Of a stretch of DNA of 64,000 nt, positions 13,101 to 24,300 are shown one piece after another. A model generated the notes under the pieces. The model worked only from the letters and a program-made list of their open reading frames with translations, did not search any database and was not told the origin of the DNA. Source of the stretch: Clonostachys chloroleuca (taxonomy: Eukaryota; Ascomycota; Sordariomycetes; Hypocreales; Bionectriaceae); NCBI GenBank assembly GCA_037952775.1, contig JBANAY010000003.1, positions 6,324,001 to 6,388,000 of the forward strand, in the 5' to 3' direction. The translations under genes were made by a program, and so were the position numbers. How positions within the stretch are numbered: position 1 is the first letter of the stretch; every line of letters starts with the position of its first letter.

Positions 13101-13251
13101 ATTTGCAGGCCAAGTACAAGATGGTCTGTCCATCGACTTCTTTCTGCTCGAGAGATTCTCCTTGCTGGAGCAGACGTTTGATCGCATCCAGGTCACCCGA
13201 TCTCGCGGCTGTGAACATCTCAGCTCGCTCATCACCACCGCTTGTCTCCAT
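10132..13251 (-). CDS. Giant ankyrin-repeat protein with C-terminal ZZ-like finger
   Basis: Intronless frame of 1,039 residues from the first ATG at 13251; upstream codons are open but lack an ATG. From about residue 10 to 980 it is an almost unbroken array of about 25 ankyrin repeats, with consensus G.TPLH.AA..GH.EIVKLLL..GA. One acidic linker early in the array and one Ser/Asn-rich linker late in it interrupt the run. The last 55 residues hold paired cysteines (CHVC, CDIC, CKGC, then C..SHEL) in ZZ-finger spacing. Ankyrin arrays are protein-binding scaffolds and ZZ fingers bind peptides, often ubiquitin- or histone-like. The combination is common in Pezizomycotina, where many such proteins lack a known role. 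No NACHT, NB-ARC or HET domain is present in this frame. The array looks intact, without stops or shifts. Confidence 0.9.
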   Translation of the reverse strand: METSGGDERAEMFTAARSGDLDAIKRLLQQGESLEQKEVDGQTILYLACKYGRYKLIKFLLTGTSDTVAATNGSTASPAAEELIDIQNPEVAVDADRNGKPTHENRDLVIPLASDDDAATGAADAPQPINHRGTTLLHVPNKRGQTPLFIAAHKNHKKVVELLLDAGAEIDTPNNAGLTPLNAAADRGNRRIVKLLCRRGANVKLKSNNGRSVLYSAVRNSHLETAEFLISEGVDLNSQNERGRTALYAAIDHSLLDMAKLLINKGADIEIGTTENWRPLHIASLLGHEEIVRMLLSKQADVKARVSNQNSDTALSLAAGKSKATIVKLLLDAGAQVEPKDAPDTTALIQAVKSGDEGKVRLLLGEGANVDWPKLKGDDLLKDLDFDFKHPNITKLFTDGGADISKISHAHWLGLYIASLSGSAESAKVFLDMGVDPNINTENGWSALLAATSQGHVDVVNLLLEKDGVALDQKTRECWNPLLLAARSGFKDIVKLLLEKGADVQVDRNGTAPLDQACAKNHVEVAELLINAGASLESGKDGFSPLYRATFSNFIDLGRLLLSRGANPDTAYSGWTPLRIASKHGHLILATLLVEHGANIELEGPKGWRALNLAARAGHAEIVKLLCSKGADPLAANSSGSTPLHQASAKGHLEVVKELLAADTKVVNQENPTHKGETALHAAAAGGYFDIVKLLVEAGANSKATMKGGQVPLHLACASGWLDIVEYFLANCPEQFHAVDYNSFTPLHLASQSGNLELIKFLLDYDAFTIISVNESTLADHSSRPQQHPELTFVVDDVNVQNKMGWTPLHSAANSGQHDTVRLLLENDADHSIPDVSGWTPLQSASFHGHVQVVETLLKQPGCEPLKKDAAGRTALFIAASQGHHEIANKLLALPVMNADIILQRDIYDSTPLCAAMRNGYHKTAAELLKAVRPPLDSKDFNGKTLAGWVRTSANCQLKDMFLDSDWDGEVENSIVSKARRMCDSYCHVCMKHVTKNYSRYWCDICAGGFLILCKGCYDQGSTCPGSHELVEVKKCLIH

Positions 13252-14767
13252 AATGTGGTGGTACTGGGTATGAAATTGAAAAGATGAACGCGCGTTTTTA
13301 GATGACGCAATCAATATGGAAAAGACAATAAATCGCCAATTAATGGAGAGGTTTCAAAATTCCTGAAGTGATTGACGTTGATTTCATTGTTCTGGCCCTC
13401 AGTTCATAAAGTCTTTTGGATGCGCTAGGCAACACCTTGAACAAGAGTGAAGCGACCCGCCGTCACAACCAGGCAACGAGGAAACCATTGCTAGCAACCA
13501 GGGATGGGACCAGTGTTTTCTGCCTCGTTAGGCGGACGAGCCAGGGTCTTGCTGACCACCGCCAACCCCTTATTAAAGTAAAATGCCAAAAGTTTGCGGC
13601 CAACTACCCTATTTTCTCTCTATATATTGAAACGGTCATAACACCGCAAACGGATATTTTAATAACGGCATCTCCGCCTTTGGTTTGTTTCACTGGGTGT
13701 ATCATATGCCAAGTAAATGCCGGATTTCGTACCTCATCTTAGCTTTTGGTATAAGTGCTAAGAGTGTGAAAATTGGCGATCCAGGTACGGTCCCAGCGAA
13801 TGAATTGTTTGATTCACAATACTAAGACCAAATAATTAATTGGTGAGCTCTGATCAAATATTAACGTCGTTCTAGCTTCAGATGTTGGCCAAGGATCACA
13901 AACCTAGTCTCCTGTTTAAAGTAGAACTATAGAGTAAAATATGGCCATACTGAGAATGTCCCCGGAATGAACAGTTTTCAGAATATTGGAATGCAGCTAC
14001 TCCTTTCATAGTATCTCACTCTTTGAATCATGGTAACTGGGAATTTATTCACATGAGTTGAGCTATCTGAACCTGTCTCGAAGTGTACGCCTGAGCTTGC
14101 TACAGTTGGTGATAGTAAGGCTAGTGATTTCGTTCGCCTGTTTCCCAATGGAGTATTCCCGATGAATGAACTTCGTTTCGCCACGATGATCTTGCTGCAT
14201 TTGAAGGCCACTAGATTAGTCAATATAGACCGCGGGAAGATATAGTGATAAGGGATTTGTAGCCGCAAACTCTCACGGGTGTTGCCTGCCTTACAATACC
14301 CCCCAATGGCGGAAATGATCAAGCACAAAGTTGCTTAGAATCCGCAAAGCTGCAAGCACGAAGGGATTTCTTTGATTCTATTCTACAACTTGACTATCAA
14401 TAGAATGCTTGTTAAAGTGCAACTAGTTCTACGTATGATCTGCTGGATTCGCAGTAATTGGTTGTTTGAATCAGCACAAAAACTCGCAGTCAAATGTAAT
14501 TGTGCAGTAGGCATCCATGTCTGCTCATTTGGAGGAATTGGAGCAGGGAATTTCGATGTCCTTTGAAAAGGAAAATAATTTGATTCAGAATCGAGCTCTA
14601 GAAGATGAAGAGAGAGAAAAGAAGGGTTAATATGTTGACTGCATTTAATTAGCACACTTTGTCACACAATCAAAGGCGTTCCTCATCATCCTTATAGCCA
14701 GTGCTGCACCATATCCGTATTTGAGTCACGCTGAATAGTTACTTGTCGTTGCGACCACCCATATTGC
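13252..14767. other. Intergenic, no gene recognised
   Basis: About 1.5 kb between two minus-strand genes. The open frames here are short and patternless. The right part is the 3' flank of the secreted-protein gene and the left part is the upstream region of the ankyrin gene. Confidence 0.45.
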
Positions 14768-15182
14768 TCAGTTATGCAAGTTCCACTTCACTTGGTAGTG
14801 TCCCTTGCTGAGGGGGCCGAACTTCTTAAAGACGGCAGGGGAAACATCGATGTTATTCCTTCCGCAGCTCATACACTTGTCAACAACACGAGCCGTGACC
14901 TTCTTGCCGCCATAATGGATGGTGACCTTTTTCTGGCAATTGGGATCTTTGTTGGGATTGGCCGCGGTCCAGTGAGGCACCCCAATCGCGACGATAATAT
15001 CATTGTTGTTATGGGTTTTGCCGCAGGCACCGAGACCCTATATGCGCCTGTTAGTTAAAGGTAATGATATACCAGGTTCACAAGTTAGCACGAACAGGAT
15101 TGTACCAGGTCATCTTGCCTTCCCTAGCAACTACAGCGCCAGAAGAGAGTGTAGCGAGAAGGATCTTCGTGATAGCAACCAT
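14768..15182 (-). CDS. Small secreted double-psi beta-barrel (RlpA/expansin-like) protein
   Basis: Two exons, 15182-15096 and 15037-14768, are separated by a 58-nt intron with branch CTAAC and acceptor ATATAG. They encode 118 residues. The ATG at 15182 is chosen because a signal peptide follows at once (VAITKILLATLSSGAVVA). The mature part begins GKMTWYNPGLGACG and continues HNNNDIIVAIGVPHW, GGKKVTARVVDKC and a SPAVFKKFG..G.Y.V.W ending. This is the barwin/RlpA-type double-psi barrel pattern with conserved Cys and the Asp of VVDKC. Known fungal relatives are abundant secreted proteins, some binding cell-wall glycans or inhibiting proteases. No carbohydrate-binding second domain is present, so this is not a full expansin. 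Likely extracellular; intact. Confidence 0.85.
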
Positions 15183-16333
15183 TTTGAAGATTTCTGGGCT
15201 GAGGCTCAGGGATTGGTGGAGATGGTGAGGCTGCTTACAGTTTCTCAAGGAGGTGGGTGGGTGGATGAGAAATGGCGTTGCTATTACAAGTTCGCTTGAG
15301 ACAGGAGAGTGCCTTGCCTTGACTTTATACCCTTTTGGACCAAGGATTGTCCTTATCAGCAAAAAAAAGAAGAAGAAGAGGAAAGGGAAAAGGCCGATGA
15401 GTTGCCACATAGCCACCGTTGTTAACAAAGTCCATCATGGGCCGTAGATCGAGAGGAGAGATGGTTTCGACTTCTGGAAAAAGCAGGAAGATACGTGTCA
15501 GGTGAGAGTTTCAGAGTCCATTCTAAGCCCAAGACTAGGAATCAGCACCACAACTCCCCTTTCAGAAAGTTCCGATTGCTCCTTCAAAAGATCATTCGAC
15601 TATATTCTCGTATTGGTCCTTATTAGAGATGCGGCACGGTTAAAAAAGAGCAGACGTTACATTGAACCGCCGCCAGTGGCACAAAGCGAATGTCGCCACC
15701 GAATGATTTTGCCATTTTGTATGTTTTTGAGCGGAGTTTTCAGTTCCATTATATTTCAAATCGCGCGCCGATAGGAATAACAGCGGCAGGCTTCACGCGA
15801 TCTGCGTAAGACAAATGCGAGCTTGGATCTTTTGCCAATGATGAAATCTTACTATAGTAGATCCTAAAAGTCCAAAGCCATGACGCCCTATCATGCTGAC
15901 ATCTGAATCAGTAAGTCATCACAAGAACTTCGGCCTGAAGTGTTAACATTAGGTCCAAAGTCCTCAATGACCCGCCGCTTCCGGCGATCCGTGTCGCATG
16001 ATATCAAGATTATTACATGAGCCGATCTCAAAGATTCAATCCATTCGCTTTCGTATCTAACCAGGTAGATAGTCATGAGTTGACCGTAACTAACTTGTCT
16101 GAAATAGTCCCATTGTCCTGTACTTTTTTATGTGCGTTACGGGATAATAGTTAGACAAAATGTAATCATAGGGAGTCATCAGGCGGGAAACATCTCGATA
16201 TAGAGCAGGTTGACAGAGATAAGATCTATTGCAATAAACGTTTGGTACGAAAAGACTGAAGTTCTGCAGCCTAGTTGTTACCATCCGTGATCCTCCATTT
16301 AGTCGGTGATCCGAAACCTGCACTTATACAGTG
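15183..16333. other. Intergenic, no gene recognised
   Basis: The frame of the secreted protein stays open upstream of 15182 but reads only low-complexity Phe/Leu-rich sequence, so it is 5' leader. A purine run (A/AG repeats) lies near 15360-15390. Nothing gene-like was found from about 15450 to 16333. Confidence 0.45.
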
Positions 16334-17345
16334 CTAACATAGATTGTGAATTACCGCTACAAGTCGCAGATTGTCACCGAGTGGTAATCCAAGTTTCATC
16401 TTGCTTCTCCTGTCATCCAACCAAGCTTTCCAGACTGCTAGATTATCTAGCCTTGTTTGTTTACTTACCGGGTCAATGTCGATGAAGTCATCTTGCATAC
16501 ACACTTTGATCATTCTGTCAATGTTGTAGACACGATAGTCGTTTCTATTGACTCGAAACACAATGCGATTTGTCACGCACTCGCAAAAGATGGCCCAATA
16601 CTCGGCTCCTCGTCCGACATTCCAGATAAGGTCAAAATATCCCAACAAAAAATCCGAAAGGCGGGATTCTGCTGGCATTGAAACATTGTTGGCTCCATCG
16701 CACCTCTTTGACCAGTATCCAGCGTCATTGTCCAGCTCTGCCTCGCTGAAGATGGCACTTCTATGGGGATAGCCATCAGTTGGTGCAAGTATATCAATTA
16801 TCAGCTCTCTGACCACATAATTTGGTTCGAAATTTTCATGACTAAACCAGCCTTCTAGAAAAGGAAACCCTGGCTCAATGAACAGTGCAGACAACATCTT
16901 ATAAAAGTCCCGCACAGCTTCCGGAGGCCCGCCGGCGCCTTCTACCAATCCCATGTTTCTCAGGAAGCATGGGTCCAAAACCTCCGTGAGCTCGAAGGCG
17001 AATGGTTGCCTCGACAGAATCGATGTACTCTGTCGCTAGTTGCTGGGAGAAATACCAAGATGGCCAGAGATCGCAAGGCTTGACGAACATCCACATAACT
17101 TCGCACTGGGGTTCTTCCTGTAACCACTCTCGTTTCCTCATTGATTTGTTTATTGACCAAGAGGAGGCTGAGGGCCGAAGAGCCACATCGATCAAGAATC
17201 CAAATGCCGCGATGAGTTATCAAGTTGAAGTGCTCTGCTTGGCTCTCGGAAGGATTTCGTGGCGGGACAGGGCGGCTCAGGATGACTTCTTCGAGTATGG
17301 CTTATCGGATCTCCGTAGTAAGTTTGGTGAGAGACGCCGCTCCGT
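16334..17345 (-). pseudogene. Decayed fungal gene with 2EXR/F-box-like opening
   Basis: Three minus-strand frames join into one recognisable fungal protein pattern. From about 17315 down comes LTTEIR, a TAA at 17304-17302, then AILEEVILSRPVPP and SLLLVNKQINEET. A frame change near 17110-17150 leads to CEVMWMFVKPCDLWPSW and EYIDSVEATIRLR. Another change near 17000 leads to the last 214 residues ending at 16334. EIR..IL..V and LLLVNKQIN resemble the opening of 2EXR/F-box-like fungal proteins. I see no consensus introns that would repair the shifts, and no in-frame ATG before the stop. The product is unknown; the locus looks dead. Confidence 0.55.
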
Positions 17346-18372
17346 CATTACTGCCCTCGGCTGGGCTATGTGTACTGTCCGGGATCATTTTCGGAGTGGG
17401 CTTGGTTGTCTTGCTCGTCCTGCCCACTCCCAAATCTGGGATTCGCTCTGGAATTCGGGGAAGCAGGAGCGACTATTAGTATAGACCCCTGCCTTCGACC
17501 AATAGCTTTCCCCCTGCCGCTTGGTCCTCTATGGGGAAGCTTAATGGGCTGATGGTGTGCGCTTTTACAAGAATGCGTATGTAGGTTTGTAAGATAAGAG
17601 GGGTAGGTATGGACGTTTTTGTAAAGCTGTGTGGCCTGATTGCTATCATCTTATCATCTTTCTCTCCGAACAATAGCAGCTTATTAGTTAGTCAACTTTG
17701 ATGTAGGGGGACTGTTGTTGGTCGGAACACCAGTCCAGAGTCCGGGCGTGTCTTGAGTTATCCGGGAGTAGGGCTCAAGGCCAGCGATTATTAAACGCTC
17801 TGGCAAGGCTTCTTGGATTTTCTCTTCTTGAAAGGGCTCTCCTTCACCAGGTTTATTTCCATCTGTATCACAGGTTTTACAGTTGACTAGCAATGCACGA
17901 TGAGGTCTGCCAAGTTGGCTCCTCACCGGCTAGCCAAAGGTGAGATGGAGGCGTGGCAAGGCGGTCAGTATGGGGCTCGCGGTTCGCGCACCAGCACCAG
18001 CATAATTTTTTGGATAGACATAAGGCGTCGGTGCACAGCAATTTTGGCCCCCAGAAGGGCTGCCGAGCCTGGAAAGGCGTTGACCGGTTGGACTTAGCTG
18101 GACATTGCGGAGTCCGAGTAGGATTTGCAAGCAGGCCGTTGGCTGAGCTGCATGCATGCATGACCATTTAAGCCAATTGGCGGTCGAGACTCAGTGCACT
18201 GCCTCTCTCGGTGTAACAGCACGTGCTTTGAGGCAGAATGAAGGCCCTGGGTATTTCCACTCATCAATTGGCAAGGCACTCAGCTGTGCATCGGCTGTCC
18301 CCCTGGACCTAAGTCACCCCCTCTTCGGGAGACAAGCGATCGCCGACTATTGTTCTCTCCCTATATTTCCAA
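17346..18372. other. Intergenic region upstream of the large C2H2 gene
   Basis: About 1 kb with many short overlapping frames on both strands but none with a recognisable motif. A first exon or start codon of the gene beginning near 18373 may lie here, since that gene's first open exon has no in-frame ATG before its conserved part. Confidence 0.4.
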
Positions 18373-21300
18373 TTGATTCTAATTAGAGGAAATGGAGAGA
18401 CAAGGAGATGCGAGGAGGGGGAGGACGGCGACACTCTTCCCTGTGCACCGGACGAGGACATTTCAAACGAGGCATCCGAGGCCGCCCAGAATGTTTTACG
18501 CACAATTGACTGTCCGGATGGGAGTGCCTGTACCACCTTTAGGTGCTTGTTTAGTCACGAAACTAGGGCTGAGAATCAAGAGCCTGACCTGTTCAACAGT
18601 CGATACGACTCCGCGCAAAGCCTGCCAACAGAAACCGATCACGGCTCGCGGTATGCAAAGACAGATGGAGTAGAACCCCTTGCGGATACAGCACGGCTCC
18701 CATGCGAGTTGGGGAAATATTCCGAAAACCATTCGAAATGCGACGAAACGTTTGCTCTCAATAATATCGAAGGGTGGATTGATCATATAGCGGAAGTACA
18801 TTTCAAGTATGACTATCCCCCGAAATCGACCTGCTGGTTCTGCGATGGCAAGGAGGTCGAATTCTTCACCAAGTCAGTAACCCAAGAAGGTCGGAGAAGA
18901 AACTTCCATCGCCGCATGAGGCACATTGCACAGCACTACCAGGGGGCGAACTGGGAGAGGCTTCGTCGAAGACCTGACTTCTATGTAATCAACTTTCTTC
19001 TAGAGAAAGGTCTGATCAACGAGTCGATGAAGACACTCTCAAAGACGTCTCACGGATACGACTCCGCACAAGGCCAGACTACCCAGAGACCCTCCTATAG
19101 CGTTCTGAAATCTAATCTCGTCGAATTATCGCTGTCTCTGGACGAGTCAGAGGCGCCAAGTCGCGCACAAGGTCCTACAAGAATTCCAAAGGACATATCG
19201 ACAATTATTTTATCAAGCCAGGATACGGATAATGGTTCGGTCAATCCTGCTGTCAACGAATTATCCACAGTTCCGAAGGAGCACGTCAAGATTGATAATG
19301 GTTCCAGTCATGAGGCCTTGACTCCTGGCAGCGCCGAGTGGCCGCAGGTGTCTCCAAACACCTCAGGAACTGTCCTACCGTCAATAACGAGGCCTTGGGA
19401 GATGCAGGGAGAGGGACAAGAGACGAAAATCAAGTTTGCGCCCGATACTTGGGATTGGGATTTGCAAGGATTTCCGATTGATCACGATAATAACCTGGCA
19501 CATATCAATCCACCGCCGCTACCACCGCTACCGCCGCTACCACCGCCACCTGTGTCCTTTAGTGGAATCGTCGACAATGGCATTAGCTCTCACGATGAAG
19601 GTGGTCCAAGCCCCTCAAATGCACAAAGGTATCACCCTATACTATCAGCTCGGTTGCCGCTACCTGCTAAAGACATCAACGACCCCAAACCTGAATGGAA
19701 AGTGAACCAGCATTGGCCTTCTGGCGAGCTACGTCCTAAATCCAGCCATCATCCCGTGGAGGATCAGGCATCACGAGGCCAACCAGAAACCTCCAGTAGA
19801 CCGACCGATCATCAGGCTGCATCTGATTTCCAACTGCCCCTGCCGGATCTCGGGTACGTTCTACCCCTCTACTTACGTATCTACGAAGAAGCTCTTATTA
19901 ACAAAGTCACCCCAGGTCTGGAAAATTCCAGTGCTCAAAGTGCGACAAATCGTTTAGGCTCGGCAAGGATCTTGAACGCCACTGTAACAGCATCCACGCC
20001 ATTGATTCAGATCTGTACAGGTGCAGATGCAACTATAGCTCCTATAGGAAGGATCGGATGAGACTTCACCTCAAGTCTAGAAATTGCGAACCCACGTCAT
20101 CGGATGGTGTTCATACTTGCATTTGCAAGGTTTTCAAAACATCCAGCGTGGTCGAGTATCTAGAACATATCGAGAACTGCGGCAAGAAGCGTCCGGGTAG
20201 GCCGAAGAAGCGCAGTAGCCTGGAACGAGATGAAGGATATGGCAACCACAAGTATGTGCAACCTAAACCTAAGCGAGACCGGATCAGTTTCTGTTTAGCC
20301 CTCGAAAGTCTCTGCAGAAGACTGACCACACTCTCTTAGATCAAATACCCCCTTTCCGGGTGAATTCGGTTTACACCATAGTCGCTATATGTATCAATCG
20401 GCAGCCGGCGATACTGATAGTCTGAAAAAGAAGTTTGACAACAATACAGACTACGTCCAGGAGAAGCTTCCCTGTCCCTTTAGGTGGAGAGCCACCGAGC
20501 TCAAACTATCATCTTACCCGGATTCCCAGCTCTGCGAGGAGGGTAAGCAGTTCCCCAACACAGCGAAACTTAGGTTCGTATTTGTCCCTAATTCTCGAAA
20601 ATCCATCCTTCAATTAGAGACTCTAATAGCTCGATGAGTAGAGAACATCTTCAAAGGGTACACTCCCCACATTACCGATGCAGTGACTGCAACCACAAGT
20701 TCCCTGAAGTCTCTGGTGGAGAGCTGGCAATTCATAAGGCACTCCACCAGGATGAGTGCAGCCGGACTGGCCGTACCGTGGTGACCGACTTCGATATGAC
20801 CACCGAGCAGTGGCAGAAGTGTAGGAACTGGAGCCAGAACCAGCGCGTTGACCGCGGGTCCAGGAACGGCCTCTCGGAGCGTAAGCCCGCCTTGTCCTGG
20901 CGCCTCCTCTACAACAGCCTCTTCCCTCCCTCCCGCATCGCCACCGGCCAGTATCCATACGACAAGCCGGGCGCCGGGCCGGTACACTACCACGACCTGC
21001 CGAAGGCGCAGCCGATGGAGCCGCAGATCGAAGAGGATTGGCGGGATTACATGCCGAGTTCTCTGGGTGCAAAACATAGCGGACAACTTCAAGACAGTGG
21101 GCGGTCAAGCAGATGCATGTTTTGTAAGCAGAAGCTAGACCGTGATACAGATGCGGAATCAGGACTCTCTCTATCTTGTAGAAAATGCGGTGAACATGGT
21201 ATGTCCTCTCTGTTTCCTTGTCCAATTTGCTTTTCTAACCGTTCTGCGAAGCTCACTATCAATGCGCCGCCAACCCACCATATACCGGCGATACCACCAA

Positions 21301-24300
21301 CTTGGGCGACCGTGATATTATTATTAGCTCTAATTTCGATATGGAGAGCGATGTAGGGTTTTTGAGCATGTTCCCGGAGCCCGAATTTTCTCCAACAAAC
21401 TGGACATGCCCGAACTGTGTAGAGGACGCTTCTGAGAGCGACGGAAACGCGAAGCGTAGCCTGGAGAATTCTGCATCGCCAGAACCTTTGACAAGAAAAG
21501 AACCGGATGCAATTCTGGAGATACTGTCCAAAGAGGATAAAATATTCAAGCGGGATATCATCGTGGCCAGGGTGTTAAAGGAAGGGTCAAATCCTATGGA
21601 GTCTAGCATGGCGCCGCCAAAGTGGAATCCATCGATCCAACCCACGGTGAACAACCAGCTGAACAAGAAATCGGGACATATCGACACTGATCAGCTTCCG
21701 GTACCAAATGAGGACTCCGACTCTAGTACTTTTAAAGATTTTGTCAGCAAATTTTCTCTCGATCACACCACTTCTGCCTCTACAGATGCCGATCGGGACA
21801 GTCAGTTGAACAAGGACACTCGAGGTATCGGTGCTGATGAGGTTCCTGTACCAGATGAAGAACTTGGTCCCGGTACTTTCAAAGATTTTATCAGCAGATT
21901 TTCGCTCGACCACACCGCTTCTGCCTCTGCAGATACCGGCCAAGTGCAGCACAGTGACTTGGCTCTGGCCATCGAAGCGGCAACTGACTCAGGATATGGC
22001 TCTCAGCTCGCAATAGGGGGCCATAAAGGTTTTATCGAGTATCATGCTGCAGATGCGCAATACGAGACTGATACGGGCTTCGACGACACCGCAACAGAAT
22101 ATTCAGATACCTCGAGTGTTGCGACTTGGAAAAAGGAAAGCTATATCGAGGAATTCGTCGATGACTTGGTAGCCAGAGTCCGTGAGCTGCAGCCGGATGA
22201 AGAGACACTGGACAGAATCTCGGCACTTCTCCCGGATTTGTTGAAAGCCTTCGCTCTACGGGTAGGATTCAATGCGCCATCTCGCATGCATCGTGATGTT
22301 ATGTATTTCATCCACAAATATCGAGGGTAATCACACACTCTGTCACATTCGTTCTTCTACCCATCGTCCAGTAACATAGGCTAACGGCGAAAATAAGGAT
22401 GATATCAAGCAACTTTAGAGAAAAAAGTCTGCATCGAGGGGAGGAAACATCTGACGCAACATTTTTGCCCAGCGAAAGCGATCGAATTCCACTACAAGAT
22501 TTGATGAAGTCCTGGTTTTCTTCCCTGAGTAATGTTGAGATCAGGCCTGAAAATGAGTCTTGGGATCCTATTCCGAGATCCAACGACTCAGACGCAGAGT
22601 CTCAGGCATCCGCCCATACTGACACGTGCCAAGACGTGACTGAAGGAGACAATGACGCTTGGCTTCGCAGCTACCGTGACTTTATTCGCAGCTCTGAAGT
22701 TTTTCAGTGGCTTCTTGGCCGCCTATACGTGGAGTCCAGCTTGGTCGCGACAGAACCAAGAGCCATCGAAACTATTAGAGCCAAGATCATATCATCACTC
22801 CGCCCATCCCGGCGGATTAGCAGGAATGTGTCTTCCGAGTGCTTCCATGCTTCGTTTTGTGTTGGCTGGGACCCGTTTAGGTTCTTACAAAGCCAAGAGT
22901 ATGGGCTTAATACGGACGAAGTCATTTCAAGAATCATCACACTCACGGGATCGGAAAACGATGCCCAAGCCTTGACGTTCTCGCAATATCTGAGTCAAAC
23001 GTGGCCTACCACAGGTTCCTTGACATTGAAAGTGATCAAAGACGTTTTACTCAGTGGCCCAAACCACTTGAAAAATTGTGAGTCTTTACATGAGCTTTGA
23101 AATTTAGGCTGCGACTAATATGTTCTTCAACAGGCACCTACCCGGACGGGACGACATTGGATGCAAGACTATATAATTCAATATTTACCGCTCAAGTTAC
23201 TGGAGTAGCAGACTCTATAGCGGAAATTGGGGAACAAATCGCTTGGATATCGGCTTCTCTTCGTACATCGCACCTCTCCAGCGGGCTTCTTTACTGCACG
23301 CCAATTATTTCTCGAGTCTGTGTGAAGCTTCCAGATCTCCAGGCTATGCAATCAAAATCCCGCCCCAATGTTACTTTCGACATCAACATCCTCTCAGAGG
23401 AGGTCTCAAGACCAATGAAACCCGAGAATGGTCAATGCTGGCATAACATGTTCCTCAACCCCGTGGTTGTCAAAGGTTATCCCATTCGACGAAAGGCCGA
23501 GAATAATAGCGGCGTGGAGATGACGCTTGACATCATGTCTGGTTTGGCACGCACAAATGTGGTGGATGAGTTCAAAGGCATGACATTCATCAAGGGATTC
23601 TCCACGCTGCTCGTCCCAACCCAAAAAGACAAAGAGACCATTCTATGGCATCTTGTTTACAATGAGGATGGTACACGAATATCATTCAACGACCATAAAT
23701 TGCCTCATATCGAGCACGTTAGTAGCTTGGAACTTACCAATTCCCGGCATGTTGTCGGTTGGTGCTCCGAAGCACACTTCTTTCCAGGTAAACATGGCCT
23801 AGATCAGCTCTCACAATATCTCAACTGACAAGCAATCAAACCATAGGATCTGCTCAATGTAACTATACCATTGGCGCCTCGGGGCTTCCTAAACCTCATC
23901 AAGGCTGTGCTTTGGCAAATCTCTTCGTTTCTCCAGGACGATGCATAGTGAGCAACGCATTATACAGCCTAGGGAAAAAAGACACCCCTGCCCATGTGGC
24001 ACGCAATGGCTACATACCGAAGCTTCAATGGCTTTCGACTAAGCTGGTCCTATTGTGGGATGAGCAGGATAAGCGTGGTTGGCTCATTAATGGCACCAGT
24101 GCGCTATTATACCTCGTCAGGAGCTCCTTGGAACATAACAGTCGCGACAAGTTCAGGTCTGCTTTCATCTTCAAAAAAGAAGACATCAAAGAATCACCAA
24201 GTCCCTACACCGCAGACTCGGCGAACGACGTCTTGATTAACGAGGAAAACTGCGCGCTCAGGTTGTATAAAGAAAATAATCATTTTCTGCTCCTACAAGG

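Noticed and set aside
17002..17552. Plus-strand frames with a hydrophobic stretch (VLSGIIFGVGLVVLLVLP)
   Set aside because: No start context, no conserved motif, and part lies opposite the decayed minus-strand gene.
20610..21225. Minus-strand frames of 160 and 200 codons
   Set aside because: They lie opposite exon 4 of the C2H2-PNP gene and have Arg/Ala/Gly-rich shadow composition without motifs.
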